From Planctomycetota bacterium (lineage in GTDB: Bacteria > Planctomycetota > UBA1135): a stretch of 64,000 nucleotides of DNA. The stretch's first letter is position 1. Every line of letters begins with the position of its first letter. Below, one piece after another: positions 9,404 to 18,689 of this stretch. The stretch covers positions 496,001 through 560,000 of the forward strand of contig SHNF01000002.1 in the NCBI GenBank assembly GCA_004295085.1, written 5' to 3'. The notes under the pieces were generated by a model, which saw only the letters and a list, made by a program, of their open reading frames with translations, had not been told where the DNA came from and searched no databases. The position numbers and the translations under genes were made by a program.

Positions 9404-9426
9404 GCGCCCAGAATAGGCGCCGCGCC

Positions 9427-10098
9427 GTGCCCACACTGCCGCCCAGGTTCGAGGAGTACCGCCGCGCCGAGGTCGTGGCCAGCTACGACCGGCGCTTCCA
9501 GGGCGCCGGGGCACGCCGCAACCGGCGCAAGGCGCGGGCGCTGCTGCGCGCGCTGGAGCTCCTGGCGCAACGCGCCGACGGGCCGCTGCAAGCGATTCTG
9601 GACGTCCCTTGCGGCAACGGCCGCTTCACCGCCCTCCTCGAAAACGTGGGCTACCGCTACTGCGGAGCCGATCTCTCGAGCAGCATGCTGCGCGTGGCCA
9701 GGGAACGTCACGCCGGAGCCTCTTTCGTGGCCGCCGATCTGGCCCGGCTCCCGTTCGCCGACCGCGCCTTCGACGCCGCCGTGTGCATCCGTTTCTTGCA
9801 CCTCGTGCGCGACCCGGTGCTGCGCGTGGCATTCCTGGCCGAGCTGCGCCGGGTCGCACGCGCCGGCGTCGTCCTCGACTACCGGCATGACCGGACGCTG
9901 CGCGTGTGGGGCCGGCGCCTGCGCCATCGCCTGGGGCTGCTGTCCCGCCCACCCGCCAATCCCTCGCCTACGCGCATCCAGGAGGAGGTCGAGTCCGCCG
10001 GACTGCGCTATGCGGCGCATGTCGCCGTGCATCCGGCACCTCTGCTGTCGGACAAGCTCCTGGTTGTGGCCCTGAGCCCGACCACTCCGACTCCGTAG
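9427..10098 (+). CDS. Class I SAM-dependent methyltransferase
   Basis: About 223 residues from a GTG at 9427; the open frame upstream overlaps the divergent gene and looks like shadow. Motif I is ILDVPCGNGRFTALL near residue 58, followed by an acidic YCGADLSSSML block (motif II), FVAADLARLPFADRAFDAAVCIRFLHLV (motifs III-IV) and a FLAELRRVARAGVVLDY strand. This is the UbiE/Methyltransf_11 pattern. The C-terminal NPSPTRIQEEVESAGLR segment fits the substrate lid. The substrate is unknown; neighbours (NAD(P)HX dehydratase, YgfZ-like protein) give no clear clue. Confidence 0.8.
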   Translation: MPTLPPRFEEYRRAEVVASYDRRFQGAGARRNRRKARALLRALELLAQRADGPLQAILDVPCGNGRFTALLENVGYRYCGADLSSSMLRVARERHAGASFVAADLARLPFADRAFDAAVCIRFLHLVRDPVLRVAFLAELRRVARAGVVLDYRHDRTLRVWGRRLRHRLGLLSRPPANPSPTRIQEEVESAGLRYAAHVAVHPAPLLSDKLLVVALSPTTPTP

Positions 10099-10165
10099 CG
10101 GATCCGTGCCTCCCGTGAAACCCGGCCCGCATGCGCTTGCAGGACGGCAACCTATCCGCTACGAA

Positions 10166-11113
10166 ATGCCGGCCATGCCGCAAGCCAGCGCCGACTACGA
10201 CGCCGCCAGGCACGGCGTTGCCGTGTTCGACGGCGGCGACCGCGGCTGGATCGAGATGGAAGGCCCGGACGCGGCCGGCTTCCTGCAGCGGTTGCTCAGC
10301 AGCGACGTCAACCAGCTGCGCGACGGCGGCGGGCAGTGGTCGGCGCTGCTGGACGGCAAGGGGCACTGGATCGCGGACCTGCTGCTGTTCCGGTTCGAGG
10401 GACGCTTCGGCCTCGACCTGCCCGCGCAGCGCGTGGAGAAGGTGCTGCAGATGCTGCAGCTGTTCCATTTCGGCGAGAAGCTGGCGTGGCAGGGCGGGGA
10501 CGCGGCGCGGCTCCTGGCGCTCGGGCCGCGCGCCGCGCCGGCGCTGGCGGATGCCGGCCTGGCCGTACCCGGGACGGAGCAGGATGAGTTTGCCGTGGGC
10601 CGGAGCGGCGAGCTGCTTGTGCTGCGGCGCCCGGACCGCGGCGCGGCCTGCGTGGAACTGCTCGGACCGGTGGATGCCGTGAAGGAACGCCTGCTCGCCG
10701 GCGGAGCGGTCGCTGGAAGCGCGCGCACCCTGGAGGCGCTGCGCATCGAGGCCTTCCAGCCGCGCTTCGGGGCGGACTTCGACGAGGAGAGCACGCTGCC
10801 GGAAAGCGGGGAGTGGCGGCGCGCCTCGCTGACCAAGGGCTGTTACGCCGGCCAGGAAGTGGTGGCGCGCGTGAACACCTACGGCGAGGCGCCGTGGCAG
10901 CTGTGCCGGCTGGAGCTGGAGGCCGAGGCTCCCGGCGCCGAGCTGGCGGACGAGGCCGGCAAGGCCGCGGGCCGGGTGACGTCGAGCAGCGGGCGCGCGG
11001 GCCTGGGCCGGCTGCGGCGGCGCTACGCCCTGGAGGGGAAACGGCTGTGGGCGGCGCACGCGGGCGCGCGCGTGCCCGTGATCGTGCACCCGCGGCCCAG
11101 GCGCCTGGGCTAG
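10166..11113 (+). CDS. ygfZ: YgfZ/GcvT-like folate-binding protein
   Basis: About 315 residues from the ATG at 10166; an in-frame GTG at 10106 and a second ATG at 10175 are alternatives. The signature LTKGCYAGQEVVARV near residue 225 matches the K-G-C-Y-x-G-Q-E motif of YgfZ, whose cysteine is needed for its folate-dependent help in iron-sulfur cluster protein maturation. The N-terminal part (FLQRLLSSDVNQLRDGGGQWSALLDGKGHWIADLLL) is the GcvT-like aminomethyltransferase fold. The window is rich in iron-sulfur and haem proteins, consistent with such a role, though nothing links it directly. Its end overlaps the convergent beta-helix gene by four bases. Confidence 0.85.
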   Translation: MPAMPQASADYDAARHGVAVFDGGDRGWIEMEGPDAAGFLQRLLSSDVNQLRDGGGQWSALLDGKGHWIADLLLFRFEGRFGLDLPAQRVEKVLQMLQLFHFGEKLAWQGGDAARLLALGPRAAPALADAGLAVPGTEQDEFAVGRSGELLVLRRPDRGAACVELLGPVDAVKERLLAGGAVAGSARTLEALRIEAFQPRFGADFDEESTLPESGEWRRASLTKGCYAGQEVVARVNTYGEAPWQLCRLELEAEAPGAELADEAGKAAGRVTSSSGRAGLGRLRRRYALEGKRLWAAHAGARVPVIVHPRPRRLG

Positions 11114-13017
11114 CGCCGGCGCCGCACCAGGAACAGGACCAGGCCCAGCAGCGCCACGCCGGCCGCGAAGCGCTGGCCCGCGTTCCACGCCAGGAGCGCG
11201 CGCGCGACCGCCACCGGCGGCGCCAGCGCGGCGCGGGTGGCGGCGCGCGCCAGCGGGCGCTCGGCGATGAACCCGGCGAGCGCGGGCCCGTGCGCGTAGT
11301 AGCTGCGCGTGAACGCGCGGCCGGCCGGCGTCATGAGCAGGTAGTCGTCGCGCAGGCGCCGCAGCACGCGCACCTCCGGCGCGTCGTAGCCGCCGTGCGC
11401 CGCGCTGGCCACGACGCACATGCCGCTGCCGCTGCCCCCGCCTCCGCCGGACGCGACGACCCGCAGCGTGCCGGCCGCGGTCTGGCCGCCGGGATTCACG
11501 ATGGTGATGTCGTGGTCGCCTTCCGCCAGCATCGGCGAAGTGAACTGGAGGCCGGAGCCGTTGTCGAACACGAACGCCTCGACCAGGGCCTGGCCCACCA
11601 GCGCCAGGAGCTGGCCGATGGCGCTGTCGTCGTCGGGGTTGTCCACGAAGCGGAAGCCCGAGGGGGCGCGCACGTTCACCGCCGTGGCGGTGCGCTCCGG
11701 GATCTCCTGCGGACTGGTGCTGACGTTCGCGCTGCTGCTCAGGAAGCCGATCACGCTGGGCGGCAGCGCGCCGTTGGTCTGGATGCGGTTGAGGATGGCG
11801 ACGCTGGAGTTCTGGTTCCAGAAGTTGTTCTCGGCCTTGATCACGTTCTGCATGTCCCCGTCCAGGACCATCTCGAACGTGCCGTTGCCCTGGATCGTGT
11901 TGCGGCCGCTGCTGCCCGAAGGCGCCACGGCCAGGTCGCCGAAGTTGGGGGAGGCGTTGGGCCGCAGGGCCGCCGGGTTGGACACGGCGAACACGATGCC
12001 GGAGCTGGAGGCGCCGGTGATCGTGTTGCCCGTGAACGCGGACGTGATGTTGACCTCGCCGCCGCCCACCTGATTGCTGGTGCTCAGGAAGACGTTGGTG
12101 TGGTTGTTGAAGACCGCGTTGTACAGGATCCTGGCGTCCACCTGCGCCGTCTGCGCGCTCCCGAACAGGAACTGCGCCGCGATCTGCAGCCCGATCTCGG
12201 GCGTGGCGGTGGCGCCGTCGCCCTTGATCTGGTTGCCCTGCACGAGCGCCGAGTTGAAGCTGCCGTTGCCGACGCCCGGCTGCGCGCTCAACGTGATGCC
12301 GGCCAGCGTGTGGCCTTCGATGTTGTTGCGCCGCAGGCTGAAGTCGTCGCCCACGTCGGCGCCGCCGGAGGCCGCGAGCTGGATCCCGGTGTCGCAGTCC
12401 AGGATGCTGCAGTCCTCCACGGCGCCGGCGAACAAGGCGGCGCCGCTGCTGCCCTCGGCCGACAGGAACACGCCGAAGTCGGCGCCGTTGCCGACGAAGT
12501 CGCAGTTGCGCACCGTGACGGTGTTCTGGCCCGTGTTCAGGGCCATCTGCACTCCCGCCTGGGTGAAGTTCTCGAACAAGGTGTCGGACACGGTCAGCCC
12601 GGCGACGCGCTGGCCGGCGTTCACGCGCAACCCGACCTTGCAGTCCACGATCTGGAAGAAGCTGACCGTGAGCGCCTGCGTGATGTCGGTGTCCACCTGG
12701 ATGACGGCGTCGGCGTTGTCGCCGTCGAACACGGGGAACTGCCCGGTCCCCGGGCGGATGCTGATGCGGTCCCGGAGGGTGATCGGGAACGTCTCGTGCG
12801 TGGAGTTGTAGGGGCCGGAGCGCAGCTCCACCGTCGTCCCCGGCAGGGGATTGGTGGAGAGCGCGTGGGTCAGGGACTGGTACGGGTTCGAGGCGCTGCC
12901 GTCGCCGGTCACGTCGCTGCCGTTCACGGGATCCACGAAGATCGTGTTCTGAGCGGCCAGCGGCGCCGCGGCGAGCAGCAGGCAGGAAAGAGCGAGGATG
13001 AGGGTGATGGAGCGCAC
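11110..13017 (-). CDS. Secreted parallel beta-helix protein with CFI-box C-terminal region
   Basis: 635 residues. A clear signal peptide (LILALSCLLLAAAPLAAQ) precedes TIFVDPVNGSDVTGDGSASNPYQSLTHAL, the typical start of DUF1565 or right-handed beta-helix proteins. The middle is a run of N/G/V-rich rungs (about residues 90-440). The last 110 residues hold CVVASAAHGGYDAPEVRVLRRLRDDYLL, then GRAFTRSYYAHGPALAGFIAERPLAR, then a hydrophobic helix and a terminal RRRR. This is the layout of CFI-box C-terminal modules, normally CFIATAAYGS; here the box reads CVVASAAHGG. The helix plus basic tail suggests membrane retention or a sorting step. Ligand unknown. Confidence 0.8.
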   Translation of the reverse strand: MRSITLILALSCLLLAAAPLAAQNTIFVDPVNGSDVTGDGSASNPYQSLTHALSTNPLPGTTVELRSGPYNSTHETFPITLRDRISIRPGTGQFPVFDGDNADAVIQVDTDITQALTVSFFQIVDCKVGLRVNAGQRVAGLTVSDTLFENFTQAGVQMALNTGQNTVTVRNCDFVGNGADFGVFLSAEGSSGAALFAGAVEDCSILDCDTGIQLAASGGADVGDDFSLRRNNIEGHTLAGITLSAQPGVGNGSFNSALVQGNQIKGDGATATPEIGLQIAAQFLFGSAQTAQVDARILYNAVFNNHTNVFLSTSNQVGGGEVNITSAFTGNTITGASSSGIVFAVSNPAALRPNASPNFGDLAVAPSGSSGRNTIQGNGTFEMVLDGDMQNVIKAENNFWNQNSSVAILNRIQTNGALPPSVIGFLSSSANVSTSPQEIPERTATAVNVRAPSGFRFVDNPDDDSAIGQLLALVGQALVEAFVFDNGSGLQFTSPMLAEGDHDITIVNPGGQTAAGTLRVVASGGGGGSGSGMCVVASAAHGGYDAPEVRVLRRLRDDYLLMTPAGRAFTRSYYAHGPALAGFIAERPLARAATRAALAPPVAVARALLAWNAGQRFAAGVALLGLVLFLVRRRR

Positions 13018-13069
13018 GTGCGGAGGCCGGTCAGTGAACAGGGTGGGCCATTGTAGGCACCCCGCCGTT

Positions 13070-14611
13070 TCAGCGGCGCAACAAGCTGCGGCCGTCCATC
13101 TCCACCGGCTGCGGGATGCCCATGCCCTCCATCAAGGTGGGCGCCACGTCGGCCAGGATCCCCATCGCCCGCAGCCGGGCGCCGCGGAAGCGCGCGCCGG
13201 CCAGCACGAAGGGCACCGGGTTGGTGGTGTGGGCCGTGTGCGGCCCGCCGGTGACCGGATCCACCATCATCTCGGCGTTGCCGTGGTCGGCGGTGATCAC
13301 GGCGCAGCCGCCGCGGCGCAGCGCCTCGGCCACGATCCGCCCGACGCAGTCGTCCACGGTGCGCACCGCCTTCTCGGCGGCGGGCTGGATGCCGGTGTGC
13401 CCCACCATGTCGGCGTTGGCGAAGTTGACCACGTACACGTCGTGGGCGCCGCGCTCCAGCCTGCGCAGCACCTCGTCCGTGACGCCGGCGGCGCACATCT
13501 CCGGCTGCAGGTCGTAGGTGGCCACCCGCGGCGACGGCACCAGCACGCGCTCCTCCCCGGCGTAGGGCTCCTCGCGCCCGCCGTTGAAGAAGAAGGTGAC
13601 GTGCGCGTACTTCTCGGTCTCGGCGCAGCGGAACTGGGTCAGCCCGCGCGCCGCCGCCAGCTCGCCGAACAGCGCCTTCAGCGCGCGCGGCGGGTACGCC
13701 ACCGGGCAGGGGAAATCCGCCCGGTACTGGGTCATGGTGGCGTAGTGGACCTGCGGCACGCGGCCGCGCTCGAACTCGGCGAACTCCGGGAACAGGAACG
13801 CCTGGCTGATGGCCCGCATGCGGTCCGCGCGGAAGTTGAACGCGAACACGGCGTCGCCGTCGCGCACGCGCCCGGCGGCCGGGTCGCCGATGATGGTGGG
13901 CAGCACGAACTCGTCGGTCAGGCCGCGTGCGAACGAGTTCCGCACGGCCTGCATGGGGTCGCCGGCGCGCTCGCCCACGCCGTGGACGATGGCGTCCCAG
14001 AACTTCCTGGTGCGGTCCCAGCGCCGGTCCCGGTCCATGGCGTAGTAGCGCCCGGAGATGGTGGCGATGCGCCCGCGCTGCGGCGCGCGCAGGCAGGCGT
14101 CGAGCTCCTGCACGAAGCCGGCGGAGCTGTCCGGCGGCGTGTCGCGTCCGTCCAGGATGGCCTGGAAGAACACGCGCTCCCCGGGCAGGCCCATGGACGC
14201 CGCCAGCTCGAGCAGCGCGAGGTAGTGGCGGTCGCTGGCGTGCACGCCGCCGTTGCCGAGCAGCCCCATCAGGTGCAGCGCGCCGCCGGTCCGGCGCGCG
14301 TGCTCGATGGCGCCGCGGATGGCGCCGTTGCGCTGGAAGCCGCCCTCGCGGATGTCCTTGTCGATGCGGGTGATCTCCTGGTACACAACCCGCCCGGCGC
14401 CGATGTTCGTATGGCCGACCTCGCTGTTGCCCATGAGCCCCAGGGGCAGGCCCACCTCCTCTCCGGAGGCGGAGAGCAGGCAATGCGGCCACTCGTCCCA
14501 CAGCGCCTGGAAGCGGGCGGCCGGCGCCTGCGTGATGGCGTTGCTCGCGCCCGGCGGCGCGTGGCCCCAGCCGTCGAGGATGAGCAGGAGCGCGGGCGTC
14601 TTCGGGCTCAT
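13070..14611 (-). CDS. gpmI: 2,3-bisphosphoglycerate-independent phosphoglycerate mutase
   Basis: 513 residues from an ATG overlapping the cyclodeaminase stop (ATGA). It interconverts 3- and 2-phosphoglycerate in glycolysis, using two metal ions. Visible motifs: LLILDGWGHAPPG at the N-terminus, GNSEVGHTNIGAGR near residue 60 with the phosphorylated Ser, ASDRHYLALLELA near 125, ILDGRDTPPDSS near 150, ISGRYYAMDRDRRWDR near 185, FNFRADRMRAISQAF near 260, AHVTFFFNGGREEPYAGEERVLVPSP near 335, VNFANADMVGHTG near 400 and ITADHGNAEMM near 443. The frame stays open far upstream through other genes, but that is shadow. Confidence 0.96.
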   Translation of the reverse strand: MSPKTPALLLILDGWGHAPPGASNAITQAPAARFQALWDEWPHCLLSASGEEVGLPLGLMGNSEVGHTNIGAGRVVYQEITRIDKDIREGGFQRNGAIRGAIEHARRTGGALHLMGLLGNGGVHASDRHYLALLELAASMGLPGERVFFQAILDGRDTPPDSSAGFVQELDACLRAPQRGRIATISGRYYAMDRDRRWDRTRKFWDAIVHGVGERAGDPMQAVRNSFARGLTDEFVLPTIIGDPAAGRVRDGDAVFAFNFRADRMRAISQAFLFPEFAEFERGRVPQVHYATMTQYRADFPCPVAYPPRALKALFGELAAARGLTQFRCAETEKYAHVTFFFNGGREEPYAGEERVLVPSPRVATYDLQPEMCAAGVTDEVLRRLERGAHDVYVVNFANADMVGHTGIQPAAEKAVRTVDDCVGRIVAEALRRGGCAVITADHGNAEMMVDPVTGGPHTAHTTNPVPFVLAGARFRGARLRAMGILADVAPTLMEGMGIPQPVEMDGRSLLRR

Positions 14612-15249
14612 GCTTCGAGTTGCAGCAGCTTGTCGCCGGCGGCGCACACCCGCCCGGCCAGCGCCTGGGCCTGGCCGCGCAGCGCCGCCGCGCGCTGCAG
14701 CCGCGCCTGCGCCTCGGCGTCGCCGGGCAGGCCCAGCGCGTTCACCACCACGTTGCGGTACGCGCCTTCCGTGCACGCCAGCAGCGTCCAGCCGCACACG
14801 GCGACATCGGAGGCCAGGTTGGCGTTGAATCCGTGCTCGGCCGCCGGCGCCAGCTGCTCCAGCACGGCGGCCGCCGTGTGCATGACCTCCAGCGGCACGT
14901 CCATGGCGCGGAGCGTCGCTTCGCGCAGCCTGGGCGCGCGCGCGGGATCCTCCGCGGGCAGCTTCATGGCCGCGCTGACGGCGTCGTAGGCGGCGGCGTC
15001 GCGCGCGACCGCGGCCGCCAGGAACCGCATCGGCTCCTCGAGGCCGGCGGCGAGCTGCTGCATGGACTCGGCCCGGTCGGCGTAGCGTTTGCCTGTGGTG
15101 AACCGGGCGGCCATGACGCCCAGGGCCGCTCCCAGGGCGCCGCACAGGGCCGCCACCGAGCCGCCGCCGGGAGCCGGCGTGCGGGCGGAGAGATCCGCCA
15201 GGAACTGATCCAGGGTGGCGTCGCGCACGGCCAGGGCCAGGAAGGCCAT
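14608..15249 (-). CDS. Stand-alone formiminotetrahydrofolate cyclodeaminase-like protein
   Basis: About 213 residues from the ATG at 15249, chosen because family members start a dozen residues before the PAPGGGSVAALCGALGAALGVM block seen here. Another in-frame ATG at 15291 overlaps the start codon of the divergent peptidase gene. The helical FtcD C-terminal fold converts formiminotetrahydrofolate to methenyltetrahydrofolate and ammonia. The histidine-degradation genes that usually accompany it are not in the window. The final ATGA overlap with gpmI indicates one transcript. Confidence 0.8.
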   Translation of the reverse strand: MAFLALAVRDATLDQFLADLSARTPAPGGGSVAALCGALGAALGVMAARFTTGKRYADRAESMQQLAAGLEEPMRFLAAAVARDAAAYDAVSAAMKLPAEDPARAPRLREATLRAMDVPLEVMHTAAAVLEQLAPAAEHGFNANLASDVAVCGWTLLACTEGAYRNVVVNALGLPGDAEAQARLQRAAALRGQAQALAGRVCAAGDKLLQLEA

Positions 15250-15289
15250 ACCATAGGCCCGCTGGCGCGTAGCCACCAGCAACCCGGCC

Positions 15290-16108
15290 ATGAGCACACG
15301 TCTCGCCCCTCTCTGCATCCTGGCGGCTGCCGCCTGCTCCACGGTGCCCGGCACGGGACGCAGCCAGCTCACCTTCGCACTCTCTCCGGCGCAGGAGATC
15401 CAGCTGGGAGAGGAGGCGTACCGCGAGCAGTTGCAGGGCGCGAAGCTGGTCCGCAGCGGCCCGCAGTACGAGATGTTGATGCGCATCGGCCCGCGCATCG
15501 CCCAGGCCGCCGAGCACCTGTACCCGGACAGCCTGGCCACGGAGTTCGAGTGGGAGTTCAGCCTGATCGACGACCCCAAGACCGTGAACGCCTGGTGCCT
15601 GCCCGGCGGCAAGGTGGCCGTGTACACCGGGCTGCTCCCGGTGACCCGCGATGAAGCCAGCCTGGCCGTCGTCGTCGGCCACGAGGTCGCGCACGCCATC
15701 GCCCGCCACGGCGCCGAGCGCATCAGCCAGCAGACCGGGCTGCAGGGCCTGCTGTTCGCTGGCGGGCAGCTCATCGGCCTCAGCGACATGAGCGCGAGCA
15801 CCCAGGAGCTCACTTTGCAGGCGCTGGGCCTGGGCGCGCAGGTGGGCGTCCTGCTGCCCTTCTCGCGCACGCACGAGTCGGAGGCCGACGAGCTGGGCTT
15901 GTACATGTCGGCCGACGCCGGCTACGAGCCGCGCGCGGCCATCGGCCTGTGGGAACGCATGGCGGCGGCCAGCGGCGGCAGCGGTCCGCCCGAGTTCCTG
16001 AGCACGCACCCCAGCGAAGGCACGCGCATCCAGCGCCTGGAAGAGCACATGCCCAAGGCCTTGCGCTACTACAACAAGGCCAGGCGCGAGGGCCGCGCCG
16101 TCGAGTGA
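15290..16108 (+). CDS. M48-family metallopeptidase lipoprotein
   Basis: 272 residues. The leader ends in LAAAACS, a lipobox, so the protein is probably a periplasm-facing lipoprotein. The zinc site HEVAHAIARH lies near residue 125 and the third ligand region THESEADELGLYMSADAGY near residue 195, the Oma1/LoiP/BepA arrangement that cleaves misfolded membrane or envelope proteins. The C-terminal LSTHPSEGTRIQRLEEHMPKA is also family-typical. Its stop overlaps the GTG start of the M28 peptidase, so the two envelope peptidases are co-translated. The start codon lies back to back with the cyclodeaminase region. Confidence 0.93.
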   Translation: MSTRLAPLCILAAAACSTVPGTGRSQLTFALSPAQEIQLGEEAYREQLQGAKLVRSGPQYEMLMRIGPRIAQAAEHLYPDSLATEFEWEFSLIDDPKTVNAWCLPGGKVAVYTGLLPVTRDEASLAVVVGHEVAHAIARHGAERISQQTGLQGLLFAGGQLIGLSDMSASTQELTLQALGLGAQVGVLLPFSRTHESEADELGLYMSADAGYEPRAAIGLWERMAAASGGSGPPEFLSTHPSEGTRIQRLEEHMPKALRYYNKARREGRAVE

Positions 16109-17814
16109 GCGTGCTCGCGGGTCTGCTGCTGGCATTGCCGGCGCCGCAGGACGGCGCCGAGCCGCTGTCCTCCACCTACCCGGCGCTGCAGGCCGCGCAT
16201 CTGCGCCGGGACGTGCAGTACCTGGCCAGCGACCTGCTGGAGGGCCGCGAGACCGGCGAGCGCGGCGAGCAGGTGGCCGGACGCTGGATCGAGTCGCGCT
16301 TCCGCCGCCTGGGCCTGGAACCGCCGCCCGGCGGCTACCTGCAGCCGTTTCCGGCGGCTCCGCTGCACCTCGACACGGCCTACACGCGGCTGCGCCTGAG
16401 CGCGGGCGCGGGCGCGGAGGACCTGTTCGAAGCCGGCGCGGACTTCGTCCCGCACACCGGCGCGCCGGCGGCGGACGCGGAAGGCCCGCTGCTGTTCGCC
16501 GGGTACGGCCTGTTCGCTCCGGAGCACGAGTACGACGACTTCGCCGGGCTGGACCTGAACGGCAAGGTGGTGCTGCTGTTCCGCTGGGAGCCGCAGGCGC
16601 AGGACCCGCAAAGCCGCTTCGACGGCCGGCGCTTGCTGAGCCAGACGCGGCTCGCAGCAAAGGTGCGCGAGTGCGAGCGGCGCGGCGCCGTGGCCGTGCT
16701 GGTGGCCAACCCGCGGGGGCTGGGGCTGCGCGGCGACGCGCCGGGCGCCTTCGCCTGGCCGGAGTTCTCGCCGCTGTACAACCAGATGGAGCCGCTCATC
16801 CAGGCGCAGGTCGACCAGATCGCACTGCAGCGCACCAACTTCACGGTGGCCGAGCAGGCGGCGCAGGCCTTCATGGGCATCCAGCTCCTGAGCCCGCTGG
16901 GCAGCGCCATTCCGGTGGCGTACGTGTCGCAGAAGGTGGTGGACCGGGTGTTCGCGTCCGCGGGGCGCCGGGACGAGGAGTGGGTCCGGGAGGTGGACGC
17001 CAGCGGCGTGGGCGAAGGCTTCGAGACCCTGCTCACGGCCCGGCTGGCGATCCGGACCGCGCCGGTCGAGCGCCAGGGGCGCAACGTGGTGGGCCTCTGG
17101 CGCGGGAGCGACGCAGCGCACAGCAGCGAGTACGTGGTCGTGGGCGCCCATTACGACCACGTGGGCCGCAACCCCGCCGGCGAGATCTGGAACGGAGCCG
17201 ACGACAACGGCTCGGGCACCGCGGTGCTGCTCGGCATGGCCGAGTCGTTCGTGGCCGATCCCAAGCGGCCGCGGCGCACGCTTGTGTTCGTGGCCTTTTC
17301 CGGCGAAGAGGAAGGTCTGGTGGGAGCGTCGCGCTTCCTGGCGCAGAACGTCGTACCCGAGGAGAGGATCGCGGCCATGGTCAACATGGACATGGTCGGG
17401 CGCTCGATCAACCGCGCAGTCCACGCCATCGGCACCAGCTCGTCGCCCGCGATGCGCGCGGTGGTGGAGCGCTGCGCCAAGGGCCTGGACCTGTATCTCG
17501 ACTACGAGAGCGAGGAGTTCTTCGACCGCAGCGACCAGGCGCCGTTCTACTACGCCGGCGTGCCCGTGGTGTTCTTCAACACCAGCGAGCACCCGGACTA
17601 CCACCGCCCCACCGACACCTGGGACAAGCTGGACTACGAGACCATGTCCGCCATCGGGACGCTCGCGCGCCGCGCCGTGTCCATGCTGGCGGACCTGCAG
17701 AAGGCACCCGAGTTCCAGGACGGCTACCACCGCCTGGCCCCGGTGTACGGGCGCGATCCCGAGTTCCGCGCGTCCTTCCAGAAGGTCGCCTACGATCAGC
17801 GCGTGGACTATTGA
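16105..17814 (+). CDS. Secreted M28-family aminopeptidase with PA domain
   Basis: About 569 residues from GTG at 16105, which overlaps the preceding stop (a second GTG lies two codons on). A short leader (VLAGLLLALPAPQ) suggests export. A PA-domain insert is visible around residues 125-260 (LLFAGYGLFAPEHEYDDFAGLDLNGKVVLL). The zinc peptidase core has VVVGAHYDHVG near residue 345, WNGADDNGSGTAVLL near 365, FSGEEEGLVGS near 397, NMDMVGR near 430 and PDYHRPTDTWDKLDYETM near 495, which supply the five metal ligands and catalytic Glu of bacterial leucyl-type aminopeptidases. It trims N-terminal residues from peptides outside the cytoplasm. Confidence 0.92.
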   Translation: MSVLAGLLLALPAPQDGAEPLSSTYPALQAAHLRRDVQYLASDLLEGRETGERGEQVAGRWIESRFRRLGLEPPPGGYLQPFPAAPLHLDTAYTRLRLSAGAGAEDLFEAGADFVPHTGAPAADAEGPLLFAGYGLFAPEHEYDDFAGLDLNGKVVLLFRWEPQAQDPQSRFDGRRLLSQTRLAAKVRECERRGAVAVLVANPRGLGLRGDAPGAFAWPEFSPLYNQMEPLIQAQVDQIALQRTNFTVAEQAAQAFMGIQLLSPLGSAIPVAYVSQKVVDRVFASAGRRDEEWVREVDASGVGEGFETLLTARLAIRTAPVERQGRNVVGLWRGSDAAHSSEYVVVGAHYDHVGRNPAGEIWNGADDNGSGTAVLLGMAESFVADPKRPRRTLVFVAFSGEEEGLVGASRFLAQNVVPEERIAAMVNMDMVGRSINRAVHAIGTSSSPAMRAVVERCAKGLDLYLDYESEEFFDRSDQAPFYYAGVPVVFFNTSEHPDYHRPTDTWDKLDYETMSAIGTLARRAVSMLADLQKAPEFQDGYHRLAPVYGRDPEFRASFQKVAYDQRVDY

Positions 17815-17816
17815 GC

Positions 17817-18689
17817 ATGAGCCGCGTCGGCGTGGACCTCGGCGGCAGCTTCATCAAGGTCGGCCGCGTGGAGCAGGGCAGGGTCGTGCGCCGCGCCGAA
17901 GGCGGCACCCGGCACGACTTCGCGCGCTGCATGGACGACGTCGCCGCACTGGTGTCGGAGGTGGCGCCGCAGGGCTTCGACGCGCCGCTGGGCCTGGGGC
18001 TGCCCGGTGTGATCGAGCGCAGCGGCCAATCGGTGCTGGACGCGCCCAACCTGCCCTTCCTGGAGCGGCAGCCGGTGGCCGACGCGCTGGCGCAGCGCCT
18101 GGGCGTCGCCGTGCAGATCGAGAACGACGCCAACGTCGCCGCCCTGGGCGAGGCGCGCCACGGCGCAGGACGCGGGCATCCGGACTTCCTCCTGGCCACC
18201 CTCGGCACCGGCATCGGCGGCGGCCTGATCCTGGACGGGAAGCTCTACCGCGGCCCGGGCGGAATGGCCGGCGAGTTCGGCCACCTGTTCGTGGGCCACG
18301 AGCGGCGCTGCGGCTGCGGCGCCCGCGGCTGTCTGGAAGCGGCGGTATCGGCCCGCCACCTCCTGCAGTGGGCGCAGGAGGAAGGCATCCGCGCGGACGG
18401 CCTGCAGGACCTGGCCGGCCTGGCCCGGCGCAACGACAAGGCGGCGCTGAGCTTGTTCCGCCGTGCCGGCGCGCTGCTGGGCGAGGCCTGCGCCGCGGTG
18501 GCCCTGCTGCTGGATCTGCGCGTGTTCCTGCTCGGCGGCGGCGGCAGTCCGGTGACCGACCTGCTGGCTCCTTCGGCGCTGCAAGTGCTCGGCACCCGCG
18601 CCTTCGGCCGCGCCGCCGCCGACTTCCGCATCCTGCCGGCCGCGCTGGGCAACGACGCCGGCATCATCGGCGCCGCCGAGCTCGCCTAG
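17817..18689 (+). CDS. ROK-family sugar kinase (glucokinase-like)
   Basis: 290 residues from the ATG two bases after the M28 stop. The N-terminal phosphate loop is VGVDLGGSFIKVG; the second is ATLGTGIGGGLILDGKLYRG near residue 123. The zinc-binding ROK signature appears as CGCGARGCLEAAVS near residue 163, and the base E/D-N-D-A-N motif as IENDANVAALGEA near 100. It should phosphorylate glucose or a related hexose with ATP; sugar choice cannot be read from sequence. It closes the plus-strand run and converges with the squalene-cyclase-like gene. Confidence 0.9.
   Translation: MSRVGVDLGGSFIKVGRVEQGRVVRRAEGGTRHDFARCMDDVAALVSEVAPQGFDAPLGLGLPGVIERSGQSVLDAPNLPFLERQPVADALAQRLGVAVQIENDANVAALGEARHGAGRGHPDFLLATLGTGIGGGLILDGKLYRGPGGMAGEFGHLFVGHERRCGCGARGCLEAAVSARHLLQWAQEEGIRADGLQDLAGLARRNDKAALSLFRRAGALLGEACAAVALLLDLRVFLLGGGGSPVTDLLAPSALQVLGTRAFGRAAADFRILPAALGNDAGIIGAAELA

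Noticed and set aside
14612..16660. Upstream continuation of the gpmI frame
   Set aside because: The family start MSPKTPALLLILDGWG is at 14611; the rest is antisense to the cyclodeaminase and peptidase genes.
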